This document shows positions 6,221 through 13,756 of a DNA stretch of 39,455 nucleotides, piece by piece; position 1 is the stretch's first letter; each line of letters starts with the position of its first letter. The translations under genes and the position numbers were made by a program. This DNA is from a virus. The DNA lies in IMG/VR virus record IMGVR_UViG_3300022150_000087, positions 1 to 39,455 of that record; one strand, given 5' to 3'. The notes beneath the pieces are model-generated. The model searched no databases. It had not been told where the DNA came from and saw only the letters and a list, made by a program, of their open reading frames with translations.

Positions 6221-7325
6221 TCCACGCCTCGAGCAATGCCGCGCGATCCCGATCGGGGATATCGCAGATCAGCTTGGCCTCGAGCTCAAGCGCGTTACCG
6301 CGACCGAGCGCGCGGGCGGATGCCCGAGCTGCGGATCATCTGGGGCGCATTCCGACCGCTTTGCCGTCAATACCGCGCGCAATGTCTTTAACTGTCGCAA
6401 ATGCGGCGCGGCCGGTGATCAGCTCGCCCTGGTGCAGCTTGCCCTCGGGTGTGATTTCAAATCAGCGCTGGCGCACCTGGCCGGCGAGCGGGATGTTTCG
6501 CTAGATCCCGAGGAAGCCGATCGCCGGCGCAAGAAAGCGGCCGAGGCGCGGGCGCAAAGCGAAAAGATCGAGGCCGAGTTTCGCGCGCGCGCCGTCAAAG
6601 ACGCGCGCGAGATCTGGACGCGCGCCGAGGGCGGGGATCTCGATGCCGTCGAGGCATATCTCGAGGGGCGCGGGATCCGTTTCGATCGCTGGCCGCCGAC
6701 CTTGCGCTGCATTGTCGATCATCCTTACCGCCGCAAAATCAAAGGCACCTGGCGCGAGCTGCATCGCGGGCCGTGCATGATCGCAGCGGTGCAGGACGCG
6801 CAAGGCCGCGTGCGCGCGGTGCATCAAACATGGATCGATCCGAGCAACCCCGGCCAAAAGGCCGCGATCGTGGATCTCAAGGGCGCGCCGATGCCGTCAA
6901 AATTGGTGCGGGGCAGCAAGAAGGGCGGGGCAATCCGTCTGACATCTGCGCCCGGCCTTGGCGGGGTTCTGGTGATGGGCGAGGGCATCGAGACAACGGC
7001 AAGCCTGCTGATGGTCGATGCCTATCCTGGCGCGTCTTTTTGGGCGGGTGTGGATCTTGGCAATCTTGCCGGCCTGCAAGTCAAAGAAGCCGGCAAGCGC
7101 GGTCACAGCGGGATCCCGAAAATGGACGATCCCGATGCCTTCGTGCCCCCGGCGCATATCGGCCGCCTGGTCTTTCTCGAGGATGGCGACAGCGCGCAGC
7201 CGGCAACCCGTCTGCAGCTCGTCTCGGGGCTGCGCCGCGCCATGGCTTTGCAGCCGCAATTACAAACCGAAATCGTCACCGCCCCCGAGGGCAAGGATTT
7301 TAACGACCTGATCAAAGGAGATTGA
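6210..7325 (+). CDS. CHC2 zinc-finger/Toprim primase-like protein, 371 aa
   Basis: A zinc ribbon of CHC2 type lies near the N-terminus (C38-x2-C41 and C62-x2-C65), then a charged helical linker (about residues 95-145), then a Toprim domain (VLVMGEGIETTASLL, residues 253-267; LEDGDSAQ, 323-330; GKDFNDLI, 361-368). This is the DnaG-like arrangement of phage and plasmid primases that act with a separate D5-type helicase. The start MRDD is chosen because it places the zinc ribbon at the usual distance and overlaps the upstream gene by only 11 bases. It should make RNA primers for phage replication. Confidence 0.88.
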   Translation: MRDDPRLEQCRAIPIGDIADQLGLELKRVTATERAGGCPSCGSSGAHSDRFAVNTARNVFNCRKCGAAGDQLALVQLALGCDFKSALAHLAGERDVSLDPEEADRRRKKAAEARAQSEKIEAEFRARAVKDAREIWTRAEGGDLDAVEAYLEGRGIRFDRWPPTLRCIVDHPYRRKIKGTWRELHRGPCMIAAVQDAQGRVRAVHQTWIDPSNPGQKAAIVDLKGAPMPSKLVRGSKKGGAIRLTSAPGLGGVLVMGEGIETTASLLMVDAYPGASFWAGVDLGNLAGLQVKEAGKRGHSGIPKMDDPDAFVPPAHIGRLVFLEDGDSAQPATRLQLVSGLRRAMALQPQLQTEIVTAPEGKDFNDLIKGD

Positions 7326-7329
7326 GACT

Positions 7330-7533
7330 ATGGCCTCGCCTTACAAAATGAATCGGATGCCTCTGTTACCGCCTGACTGCGATCGCGAGCTGCGCGCGCG
7401 GTCGGTATTCGTCAACGGCCGCCGCGTGCCGCGTGCAAGCCTCGGCGTGCTCTTTCTGGCCGCTGTCGGTGCTTTGTCGATCGCCGGTTTTCTGGTCTTT
7501 CTGATTATTCGCTCGATCGGGGTGCCACTATGA
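7330..7533 (+). CDS. Small single-span membrane protein, 67 aa
   Basis: A basic N-terminal half (VFVNGRRVPRASLG) precedes one transmembrane helix (VLFLAAVGALSIAGFLVFLI, about residues 41-60). It starts four bases after the primase stop and overlaps the HD gene by four bases. No family recognised. A membrane protein in a replication operon could tether the replisome or exclude other phages, but nothing in the sequence decides this. Confidence 0.6.
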   Translation: MASPYKMNRMPLLPPDCDRELRARSVFVNGRRVPRASLGVLFLAAVGALSIAGFLVFLIIRSIGVPL

Positions 7534-8078
7534 GCGGGCGGCGCATGGTCGCTCCTGGCGCGATCGAATTGGCCTCCGGCGGGACATTCCCGTTTCAAGC
7601 CCCGTGGATGTCCGAGTTTACGGTCGAGGATGTCGCCAAGGGTCTAAGCCAGATCTGCCGGTTTACCGGGCAATGTGAGCGTTTCTATTCGGTCGCGGAG
7701 CATTCGGTGCATTGCTCTTACATCGTGCCAAAGCACCTCGAGCTGACGGCGCTTTGCCATGATGCCGCCGAGGCGTTTCTCGGTGATGTCTCGCAACCGC
7801 TCAAGGCGCTGTTGCCGGATTACAAGGCGCTCGAAAGTCTGGCCGAGGCATATGTGCTTCCCAAATTGGGCGCGCGCTATCCGCTGCCGGCCGACATCAA
7901 ACGCGCCGATGTCGAAATGCTCGCGCTCGAGAAAATGCACGTTTTGCGATCGCTCCGGATCTGGCCGTCGCTGGCCGGTGTCAGTCAGGCGGCCGCGCGC
8001 ATCGAGCATTGGGATCCTGAAACCGCCGCCAAAAAATGGCTCGAGCGATACGCCGAGCTCGGCGGCGAGAATTTCTAA
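7530..8078 (+). CDS. HD-domain nucleotide phosphohydrolase (YfbR-like), 182 aa
   Basis: The metal-binding HD signature is complete: H58 (SVAEHSVH), H77-D78 (ALCHDAAEAFLGD) and D127 (ADIKRADVEML). This matches the YfbR/5'-deoxynucleotidase branch of HD proteins, which hydrolyse dNMPs, and the phage versions that sit in replication operons. Length is close to the usual 180-200 residues. It may adjust the nucleotide pool during phage replication; substrate preference cannot be read from sequence. ATG overlaps the upstream stop. Confidence 0.85.
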   Translation: MSGRRMVAPGAIELASGGTFPFQAPWMSEFTVEDVAKGLSQICRFTGQCERFYSVAEHSVHCSYIVPKHLELTALCHDAAEAFLGDVSQPLKALLPDYKALESLAEAYVLPKLGARYPLPADIKRADVEMLALEKMHVLRSLRIWPSLAGVSQAAARIEHWDPETAAKKWLERYAELGGENF

Positions 8079-8105
8079 GAAAAACGGCAGGCAGGGGAAA
8101 ACGAT

Positions 8106-9947
8106 ATGGGTATCGAAGATATTAAGCAGGCCGTGGCATCGGCCGAAGCGATCGCGCCGGATCCGGATCTCAGGATATCTCCGGAGCGCGATGCCGATCG
8201 GATGCAACCCGACGATCGCCTAGATCGCGAGGATCCGACCGTTGAGGAAATAGCAGAGGTTTTTGCCGGTGAGTTGCCGCTCAATGACTACGGCAACGGC
8301 CAACGGCTTTTGCACTATTACGGCTCCGATATGCTGTTCGTGCCGCGCCTCGGTTGGTATCGCTGGAAAGAGCAGCGCTGGCTCGCCGACGAGGACGAGC
8401 TCACGGTGCGCCGCGATGCGCAGCGGGTTGCGGGCCGGATCCTCGGCGAGATCGAGCACCTGGCCTTACCGCCGGTCGAGCGTAACGCGCTGGATCTGGC
8501 GCTCGAGACAAAAGACCAGTTGAAAGCATTAGAGGCCCAAGCCTCGGGCGTGATGAAAGCCAAGGCGCGCGGCAAGGGCGAAGAAGCCCCCGAGCTGAGC
8601 GCCGAGGATCAAAAGTGCTTGCTCGAGCTGCGCGAGATCGCCAGCCGCGCGATCGAGATCCGCGCCGCATTCGGCCGGCGCAAGGCATCGCATCGGAACC
8701 ACGCGAAAAGCTCGGGCAACACGTCGAAAATTACCAATATGCTGATCGAGGCGCGCCCCGAGAAAGCCTGCTCGATCAATGATCTCAATAAAGATCCGAT
8801 GATGGTCAACGTCGCAAACGGCACGCTTAAATTCTCCCTCGATCTCGATCCGCACGATATCGAATGGGGGCAGCGCGAGCCGCGCTGGCAAGTGAGCCTG
8901 CTCGATCACAATCGCGACGACATGATTTCAAAGCTGATGCCGGTTGAGTATGACCCAACGGCCAAATGCCCGAATTGGCGCAAGTTCCTCGACACCGTAC
9001 AGCCCGAAATCGAAATGCAGGAATTTCTGCAGCGGTATTGCGGCTATTGCCTGACGGGTTTGACCCGAGAACAAAAGATGGTGTTCAACTATGGCGGCGG
9101 TCGCAATGGCAAATCGACCTTTGTCGATACCCTCGCTTGGATCTTTGCAGACTACGGCACAACGGTCCCGATCGAGACGCTAACCGGCACCGAGCAGCGC
9201 AAGGGATCCGATGCGACACCGGATCTTGTCAAGCTGCCTGGCGCGCGGTTCGTGCGCGCCTCTGAGCCCGAGCAGGGAACGCAGTTCAAAGAGGCTTTGA
9301 TCAAAGCGCTTACCGGCGGCGAGGCCATAATGATCCGGCGCATGATGCAGGAATTTGTCGAGGTTGTGCCCGAGTTCAAGTTGATGATCTCGGGAAACCA
9401 TAAGCCCGAAATCCGCGGCTCAGATGATGGGATCTGGCGTCGGGTGTTGCTGATCCCCTGGCTTGTCCAGATCGCAAAAGAGGATGTCGATCGCAATCTG
9501 CCTGACATCCTCAAGCAAGAGGCACCGGGCATCCTGACTTGGCTGGTCGAGGGCTGCCTGCGCTATTTGCAAGAGGGGCTCGAGGAACCCGAGCAGATCC
9601 GCGCCGCGACCGAGGAATATCGCCAGGAAAGCGATAAGCTGCGCCTATTCTTGCAAACCGAGTGCCTAATCACCGGCGCGCCGGATGATTTCGAGCGCGG
9701 CCGAGATCTCGCCGATGCCTTTAACGCCTGGATGCTTGATCGCGGCGATGCGGTATGGGGCAAGCGGCAAATCGCAAAAGCTCTCAAAGCCCGCGAGGGC
9801 GTAGTCCAAGGGCCAGACGGGCAAAAATTCGCTTGGAAAAAACGCAGTGATAGCGGCTATGGCGGGATCCAGCTTACCAAGCCGGCGCGCAATCGCATTG
9901 CCGAGTATGGCGAGGAGCTGCGCTATGGCGCGGCACGCAAAGGCTGA
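8106..9947 (+). CDS. D5/P4-type primase-helicase C-terminal protein, 613 aa
   Basis: Superfamily 3-like replicative helicase. Visible motifs are Walker A GGGRNGKST (330-338), an acidic Walker B region (RFVRASEPEQG, about 382-391), motif C with sensor Asn (KLMISGNHKPEI, 425-436) and paired arginines (WRRVLLIPW, 444-452). Residues 1-270 are a helical N-terminal region with a long charged coiled coil (about 130-195). Residues 515-592 form the small C-terminal domain with LITGAPDDFERGRD and KKRSDSGYGGIQL. It works with the CHC2/Toprim primase encoded upstream and probably loads at the phage origin. Confidence 0.92.
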   Translation: MGIEDIKQAVASAEAIAPDPDLRISPERDADRMQPDDRLDREDPTVEEIAEVFAGELPLNDYGNGQRLLHYYGSDMLFVPRLGWYRWKEQRWLADEDELTVRRDAQRVAGRILGEIEHLALPPVERNALDLALETKDQLKALEAQASGVMKAKARGKGEEAPELSAEDQKCLLELREIASRAIEIRAAFGRRKASHRNHAKSSGNTSKITNMLIEARPEKACSINDLNKDPMMVNVANGTLKFSLDLDPHDIEWGQREPRWQVSLLDHNRDDMISKLMPVEYDPTAKCPNWRKFLDTVQPEIEMQEFLQRYCGYCLTGLTREQKMVFNYGGGRNGKSTFVDTLAWIFADYGTTVPIETLTGTEQRKGSDATPDLVKLPGARFVRASEPEQGTQFKEALIKALTGGEAIMIRRMMQEFVEVVPEFKLMISGNHKPEIRGSDDGIWRRVLLIPWLVQIAKEDVDRNLPDILKQEAPGILTWLVEGCLRYLQEGLEEPEQIRAATEEYRQESDKLRLFLQTECLITGAPDDFERGRDLADAFNAWMLDRGDAVWGKRQIAKALKAREGVVQGPDGQKFAWKKRSDSGYGGIQLTKPARNRIAEYGEELRYGAARKG

Positions 9948-10333
9948 TGTCGCTGCGGCCGATCGTTGAGGGGCTGCCGTGCCGTGTCTGGGGCGGCGAG
10001 GATCCTGGCGGGCCTTATACGCATTTTGGGCAACGCGCCCTCGAGCGCGGGATCCGGTCTATACCCGGCGATGCCCTAAAGAGGCTGATCGAGCATTTCG
10101 CGCGTGAAGGCCATAGCGACATGCTCGAGCCGGTTTTCAATCTGCGCGGGGCTCATTGGTCCACATTGCAAGTGATGCGATTCATTGCGCCCGAGGGCGT
10201 GTTCTTAGCGGTGCTGTCCGAGGATCTCGACGCGGTAACGCTTTACGATCGAGATCTTATGCGATCGGTGCGCGCCAAGCGTAAATGGCAACGCCGAGGC
10301 GGCATGCGCAACCTGCAGCGCGCCGACCTATGA
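9947..10333 (+). CDS. Hypothetical protein, 128 aa, possible RelE/DUF4258-like fold
   Basis: The segment THFGQRALERGIRSIPGDAL followed by alternating strands and the C-terminal VLSEDLDAVTLYDRDLMRSV recalls DUF4258/RelE-like proteins, where an N-terminal His/Arg helix precedes a small beta sheet. The match is weak and no catalytic set is certain. The basic tail (RAKRKWQRRGG) suggests nucleic-acid contact. ATG overlaps the helicase stop by one base, so it is co-translated with the replication genes. Confidence 0.55.
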   Translation: MSLRPIVEGLPCRVWGGEDPGGPYTHFGQRALERGIRSIPGDALKRLIEHFAREGHSDMLEPVFNLRGAHWSTLQVMRFIAPEGVFLAVLSEDLDAVTLYDRDLMRSVRAKRKWQRRGGMRNLQRADL

Positions 10334-10584
10334 CAGCCAAGGAACCCCCGCGCGAGCCGCTCCCGTGCGACATCTGCGGTGCGCCGCATGCGCCTTTCGG
10401 CTTTCAGTATCCAGGCGGGCGCAAGGCGCAGCGCCCTGGCAAGCGGTCGCTTTGGTCCTGTCGCGATTGCCGCGACCAGGCGCAAGAGCGCCGACGCAAA
10501 GCGATACAGCCGGCCGGGCTGTCCGATCGCGCACCAGATCAGCCCGCGCGGCGAGATCCTCCACCCTCCCTATTCGACAGTTAG
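10330..10584 (+). CDS. Zinc-ribbon-like protein, 84 aa
   Basis: CDICG (C13, C16) and CRDCRD (C44, C47) frame a 30-residue basic linker, as in small treble-clef or ribbon proteins. The tail is Pro/Arg-rich and ends SLFDS. The last 18 bases of the gene are repeated exactly at the end of the BRO gene 1.3 kb downstream. It is the last gene of the replication operon before a non-coding gap. Confidence 0.6.
   Translation: MTAKEPPREPLPCDICGAPHAPFGFQYPGGRKAQRPGKRSLWSCRDCRDQAQERRRKAIQPAGLSDRAPDQPARRDPPPSLFDS
10567..10584 (+). repeat. 18-bp direct repeat, left copy
   Basis: TCCCTATTCGACAGTTAG encodes the last residues and stop of the zinc-ribbon gene. The identical sequence, in the same reading frame and also ending at a stop codon, closes the BRO gene at 11884-11901. 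The two copies bound a 1317-bp segment. Confidence 0.85.
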
Positions 10585-10620
10585 CTTTAGAGCTGCCAAT
10601 AGCGCCCCAAAACATAGCGG

Positions 10621-10650
10621 TTGACATGAATCCGGTCTTTGCGCCATAGA
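10621..10650 (+). promoter_or_regulatory. Promoter candidate for the BRO cassette region
   Basis: A consensus TTGACA (10621-10626) is followed after 18 bases by CATAGA (10645-10650). It lies just inside the segment bounded by the 18-bp repeats and points at the structured non-coding stretch that follows. Confidence 0.5.
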
Positions 10651-10743
10651 TTCAGGGCAGGTTGCGAAATGGTGGCCTGTCGGGATTGGCATCCTGAACA
10701 ACGTAGGCGCTCGACAAGCCGCGCTATTCAGTGCGGCTTTTTT
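10651..10743 (+). ncRNA. Possible small RNA between promoter and terminator
   Basis: About 90 bases lie between the TTGACA promoter and a strong terminator and contain no convincing reading frame. TTCAGG (10651) can pair with CCTGAA (10693), enclosing CAGG/CCTG, so the transcript should fold. It carries GATTGGCATC, which recurs in the leader of the next gene (10823) and is complementary to ATGCCAAT at 10793. Alternatively this is only the untranslated end of the replication operon. Confidence 0.4.
10716..10743 (+). terminator. Rho-independent terminator with T6 tail
   Basis: AAGCCGC and GCGGCTT pair, extended by a G-T wobble and a C-G pair to nine base pairs around a 6-base loop. Six T residues run from the end of the stem. 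Confidence 0.8.
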
Positions 10744-10753
10744 ATGGTCGGGC

Positions 10754-10832
10754 GGCCGGAAGCTCTTCGGAGCGCCGCTTCCTACGGGCGGTATGCCAAT
10801 TCCGTGTCGTCCGGCCACCAGAGATTGGCATC
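10754..10832 (+). promoter_or_regulatory. Structured leader upstream of the 92-aa gene
   Basis: GGCCGGA (10754) pairs with TCCGGCC (10810), enclosing a GCTC-TTCG-GAGC hairpin with a stable UUCG tetraloop (10762-10773). ATGCCAAT (10793) and ATTGGCAT (10824) can also pair, which would compete with the outer stem. This could be a leader that switches fold or an antisense target of the upstream RNA. No promoter after the terminator was identified with confidence. Confidence 0.4.
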
Positions 10833-10868
10833 TTAGTGGTCGGTTAACCCTGATCGTAGGAGGCCGCT

Positions 10869-11147
10869 ATGAGCGCCCACCCCCTTTATTGTCTTGAAGA
10901 TTTCCAAACCAAACTTGCCCGCGCGCAATCGCTTGCTCGGCAGATCCAGAATATCGCGTTGAATACCGACGCGAGGGATGCAGCGGAAGATCTGGATATG
11001 ATCGACGCGATTTCCGAAGCGTTAAGCCATCGCATGGCGTCGATGATTGAGGACGCGCATGCCGCGCACCGCCAATTGTCTCATGCGCTCAATAGTTTCG
11101 ATGCGCTGTCGGATGCCTTTGCCGAAATGGGGGGTGATAATGAATAA
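10869..11147 (+). CDS. Helical hypothetical protein of the BRO cassette, 92 aa
   Basis: Starts MSAHPLYCLEDFQTKLARAQ behind a strong GGAGG site and is almost entirely helical with heptad-like leucine and alanine spacing (IDAISEALSHRMASMIEDAH), so it may dimerise or bind the BRO protein. Its 3' end overlaps the BRO start by eight bases, indicating coupled translation. No family recognised. Confidence 0.65.
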   Translation: MSAHPLYCLEDFQTKLARAQSLARQIQNIALNTDARDAAEDLDMIDAISEALSHRMASMIEDAHAAHRQLSHALNSFDALSDAFAEMGGDNE

Positions 11148-11901
11148 TCTAGCATTCTCATTCGGAGCTTATGCCTTGCGTGTCCATGTAGACAGTGAAG
11201 GCTTTCCCTGGTGGGTTGGCGCGGATGTATGTGCGGCTCTTGAAATTGCCAACAACCGCGACGCTTTGGGTGGACTGCCCGAGAGTGAAAAGGGTGTCGA
11301 AATTATCGACACCCCTGGCGGCCGACAAAATATGCTGACTGTTAATGAGCCGGGTCTGTATAGGTTGATTTTCAGGTCGCGAAAACCGGCGGCCGAAGCG
11401 TTCAAGAATTGGGTGCTTCATGAGGTATTGCCACAAATACGCCGTGCCGGGCGCTACGAGATCCCGGTCGACGCCGCGCGGCATGACCCCCCCTTGTCGG
11501 CCGATTACTGGCTTGGCCTTGTGCGGGAGGTGCGCCTGACCCATGGGCGCGCGGCCGCTGCGCGTATTTGGTCAAACAGCCCTCTGCCTCAGGTGCCAGC
11601 TATGACGTCAACGCTGTCTGACGTCGATCAGCTCTGCGTCGACTACCTCGAAAATCACTGCAGAATAACCGGAAAACGTCATGATTTCGTTAGATCGAGC
11701 GTGTTGATCAATGAAATCGAAAACTACTGCATGCGTCGGGCTGTGCCTTGGCCAGGTGATCGCTCGGTGTCTGTCGCGCTGCGGCGTGTTGCGGTCATGT
11801 ATCGAGATCGGGAAACAGGCTTAAGCATGTGGCCAGTCAAGCGATCGGACACCGGATATAGCGGCATAAAAATTCACTCAGTTTCCCTATTCGACAGTTA
11901 G
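11140..11901 (+). CDS. BRO-N antirepressor fused to a primase-helicase-like C-terminal domain, 253 aa
   Basis: Residues 1-105 are a clear BRO-N domain (FPWWVGADVCAALEIANNRD, then LTVNEPGLYRLIFRSRKPAA and FKNWVLHEVLPQIRRAGRY). Phage proteins with this domain often antagonise repressors or regulate by DNA binding. Residues 118-155 form a helix-loop-helix linker (LGLVREVRLTHGRAAAARIW). Residues about 163-246 match the C-terminal domain of the phage's own primase-helicase (CRITGKRHDFVRSS, WPVKRSDTGYSGIKI). Translation starts inside the upstream gene's end. It may influence both lysogeny and replication; the second role is inference from the shared domain. Confidence 0.85.
   Translation: MNNLAFSFGAYALRVHVDSEGFPWWVGADVCAALEIANNRDALGGLPESEKGVEIIDTPGGRQNMLTVNEPGLYRLIFRSRKPAAEAFKNWVLHEVLPQIRRAGRYEIPVDAARHDPPLSADYWLGLVREVRLTHGRAAAARIWSNSPLPQVPAMTSTLSDVDQLCVDYLENHCRITGKRHDFVRSSVLINEIENYCMRRAVPWPGDRSVSVALRRVAVMYRDRETGLSMWPVKRSDTGYSGIKIHSVSLFDS
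11884..11901 (+). repeat. 18-bp direct repeat, right copy
   Basis: Exact second copy of TCCCTATTCGACAGTTAG; it forms the last codons and stop of the BRO gene. See the left copy at the end of the zinc-ribbon gene. Confidence 0.85.
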
Positions 11902-11951
11902 GCGGCCCCGCGGGCCGCTCTCTTATGAATACTTCGCGGCCGTAGGCCGCG
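11902..11951 (+). terminator. Two tandem GC-rich hairpins after the BRO gene
   Basis: First hairpin: GCGGCCC-CGC-GGGCCGC followed by TCTCTT. Second hairpin: CGCGGCC-GTA-GGCCGCG followed by GCTTTCT. The first directly follows the BRO stop and is the likelier terminator; the second may be a back-up. Confidence 0.65.
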
Positions 11952-12075
11952 GCTTTCTGATCGCCTTACCAAAGATCGAGCCGGCGCTTGACGGGGTGCG
12001 GGCCGGCCGCTGCGCGCGCCCCGATTCCCCACAAACTCCCCTCCCTCTCCCCCTCTCCCCCCTAAAATATCATGC

Positions 12076-12391
12076 GTCGATCCCATGGATCCCGCTTTGC
12101 GGGATCAACGAAATGGGTCGATCGGCAAACTTTGGCGATAAAAATCAAGCGCTTGCGGATTTGAAATGGCGTTACGGGATCGACGGGAACGACTTTCGGG
12201 AGGATCCCTATTATGAAACGGGGTAAGGGGGGGAAGGCGAAAAAGAAAAGTTGGTTCTGCGTGTAGCCTCTGGTTTTCGTTCCCGTCGATCCCGTAAAGC
12301 GAACATTTGCGTTTATTATCAAAGTATTGCGTCTTTCCCGTCGATCCCGTTTCGATCCCCGTCAATCCCATAAAGAGACAGTCGATCCCAT
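12076..12391. repeat. Iteron-like GTCGATCCCRT repeats, replication-origin or operator candidate
   Basis: The 11-mer GTCGATCCCRT (or its complement) occurs at 12076-12086, 12285-12295, 12340-12350 and 12381-12391, with a one-mismatch copy at 12361-12371. Inverted copies lie at 12174-12184 (exact) and near 12114 (degenerate). The last three rightward copies are 20-21 bases apart, two helical turns. A GATCCCGC-TTT-GCGGGATC hairpin lies at 12088-12106, and an AT-rich tract with a 7-bp palindrome (AGATATT-CTA-AATATCT, 12407-12423) follows. The 550-bp gap 11902-12449 has no credible gene. Iterons beside AT-rich DNA and close to replication genes suggest an origin. Confidence 0.6.
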
Positions 12392-12449
12392 AAGAAAACT
12401 AGATATAGATATTCTAAATATCTCTTGTCTAAATATGGAGATTGATTGA

Positions 12450-13175
12450 ATGGCTTATGCTGATGTTGCTCTAAACCGTGATCGCGCTCGGGCTCGGTCT
12501 GTTGTCGAAAGCCTCTCGCGCCGCCTGCTTTCGGCTGTCGCTGCGCGCCGCCAAGGCATCGGATCCGGCGAGGGCGCGCGCGCGCCCCTGGCGCTCGGTC
12601 AGCCGCGCCGCTCCCTCTCGGCCATCACAGAAGCCAAAGCCGGCCCTACCGGCCCCGTTGAGGCTGCGGTCACGCCTCTAGGCTATAAGACGGCACGGGC
12701 CGCCATGCCGCCGTTCCTGGCACAGATGGACCGGCACGATCCAAAGCTGCAGGCCGCGACCATGCTCGCCGATGCCGTCGAGCGGATCGGCTCGATCAAA
12801 GGCGGTGACATGGGGGGCGGTGACCTTAAGGGCGGAATATCTGACGGCGGTGCAACGACCCGCGTTAAGCACGCGGCGCGGCTGCGATTGATCGAGGCGC
12901 TGGCGAATGGCTGGCCTGTCGATCGCAGTCATGGGGCTATCATGAAGGGCGCTGAGTGCGTTGTGATGGAGGTGCGTCGACAGCGTGGAATTGCCAAGGA
13001 TATAAGGGCGATGCGGCTGCTCGAGCTGATCTGCATCGAGGGCTTGGATATGCGTCAGATCCTCGACCTACACGGTTGGTCAGGTCATAGCAGAGAACGC
13101 AAGGCGCTTGGTGCGGCTGCGTCTGTTCTGCTCGATGATGTGGCCGAGGGGCTTGGCTTGGGCCGTGGTCGCTGA
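12450..13175 (+). CDS. DUF6456-like putative DNA-binding protein, 241 aa
   Basis: The first 110 residues are Arg/Ala-rich and poorly structured. A Gly-rich stretch (MGGGDLKGGISDGGATTR) leads into a helical C-terminal domain (about residues 140-236: KHAARLRLIEALANGWPVDR, then GLDMRQILDLHGWSGHSRER). That domain recalls the HTH-like domain found in alphaproteobacterial DUF6456 proteins and their phage relatives. GGAG precedes ATG 12450. It lies between the iteron field and the packaging genes, so it could bind the iterons or act as a late regulator. Confidence 0.6.
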   Translation: MAYADVALNRDRARARSVVESLSRRLLSAVAARRQGIGSGEGARAPLALGQPRRSLSAITEAKAGPTGPVEAAVTPLGYKTARAAMPPFLAQMDRHDPKLQAATMLADAVERIGSIKGGDMGGGDLKGGISDGGATTRVKHAARLRLIEALANGWPVDRSHGAIMKGAECVVMEVRRQRGIAKDIRAMRLLELICIEGLDMRQILDLHGWSGHSRERKALGAAASVLLDDVAEGLGLGRGR

Positions 13176-13298
13176 GAAAGAGCTCTTGACGCTTAAGGTC
13201 AGCCAAACCTAGAAACAAAACAACGGTGATGATCTGCGCCTCGAGGGGTTCAAGGATCATCACCGCGAAATCAACTTACATTTTGCGGGGCAAGTCAT

Positions 13299-13664
13299 GT
13301 GTCACGTCTAAAGACGGTGCCGAGCCGCTTAACGGCACCAGCGCCGCGCCTCGGCGCGGTTGCGGCAAGTCCAAAGGAACAAGATCGAGCGCGCGACCAG
13401 CTCAAGCCCTGGCGCGCTTGGTACAGCCTCAAGCGTTGGAAGGATCTAAGGCGAAAGATCCTGGCGCGCGATGCCTACACCTGCACGCAAACCGGCGTTG
13501 CACTGGTGGGCAAGGCACCCGCCCCAAACAGCCCCGTTGTGGACCACATTCGCGAGCACAACGGCGATCCCTTCCTGTTTTGGGATGAGGATAACCTGCA
13601 GGCGGTAAGCAAGCAGTATCACGACACCGAAAAGCAGCGCATCGAGCGCGCCCGGCACGGCTGA
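13299..13664 (+). CDS. HNH endonuclease next to terminase genes, 121 aa
   Basis: The nuclease core is visible: WYSLKRWKDLRRKILARDAY (residues 41-60), CTQTG, the HNH start VVDHIREHNGDP (81-92), then WDEDNLQAVSKQYHD (95-109). Small HNH proteins encoded just before the terminase subunits take part in DNA packaging in HK97-like and related phages by cutting with the large terminase. The GTG start at 13299 is used because no in-frame ATG fits and GGGGCAA precedes it. Confidence 0.85.
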   Translation: MSRLKTVPSRLTAPAPRLGAVAASPKEQDRARDQLKPWRAWYSLKRWKDLRRKILARDAYTCTQTGVALVGKAPAPNSPVVDHIREHNGDPFLFWDEDNLQAVSKQYHDTEKQRIERARHG

Positions 13665-13756
13665 CCTCTCCGCCCTCGCGCATGGGGGGTGGGTCAAAAG
13701 TCAGAAAAGCCCGGCACGCCACACCTGTTATGCCCTAAGTCGGAGAATTTTTTCCC

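Noticed and set aside
10567-11901. 18-bp repeats as a target-site duplication of an insertion sequence
   Set aside because: No transposase, no terminal inverted repeats, and 18 bp within coding ends fits short-homology exchange better.
12105-12371. Reverse-strand frame of 88 codons and a forward frame at 11996-12226
   Set aside because: Both arise from the repeat units themselves (the repeat translates as YGIDGN in either direction) and lack good ribosome sites; the region is better read as a repeat field.
13226-13588. Forward frame overlapping the small HNH gene
   Set aside because: It is a different-frame shadow; the HNH frame has the catalytic residues and GTG start with ribosome site.
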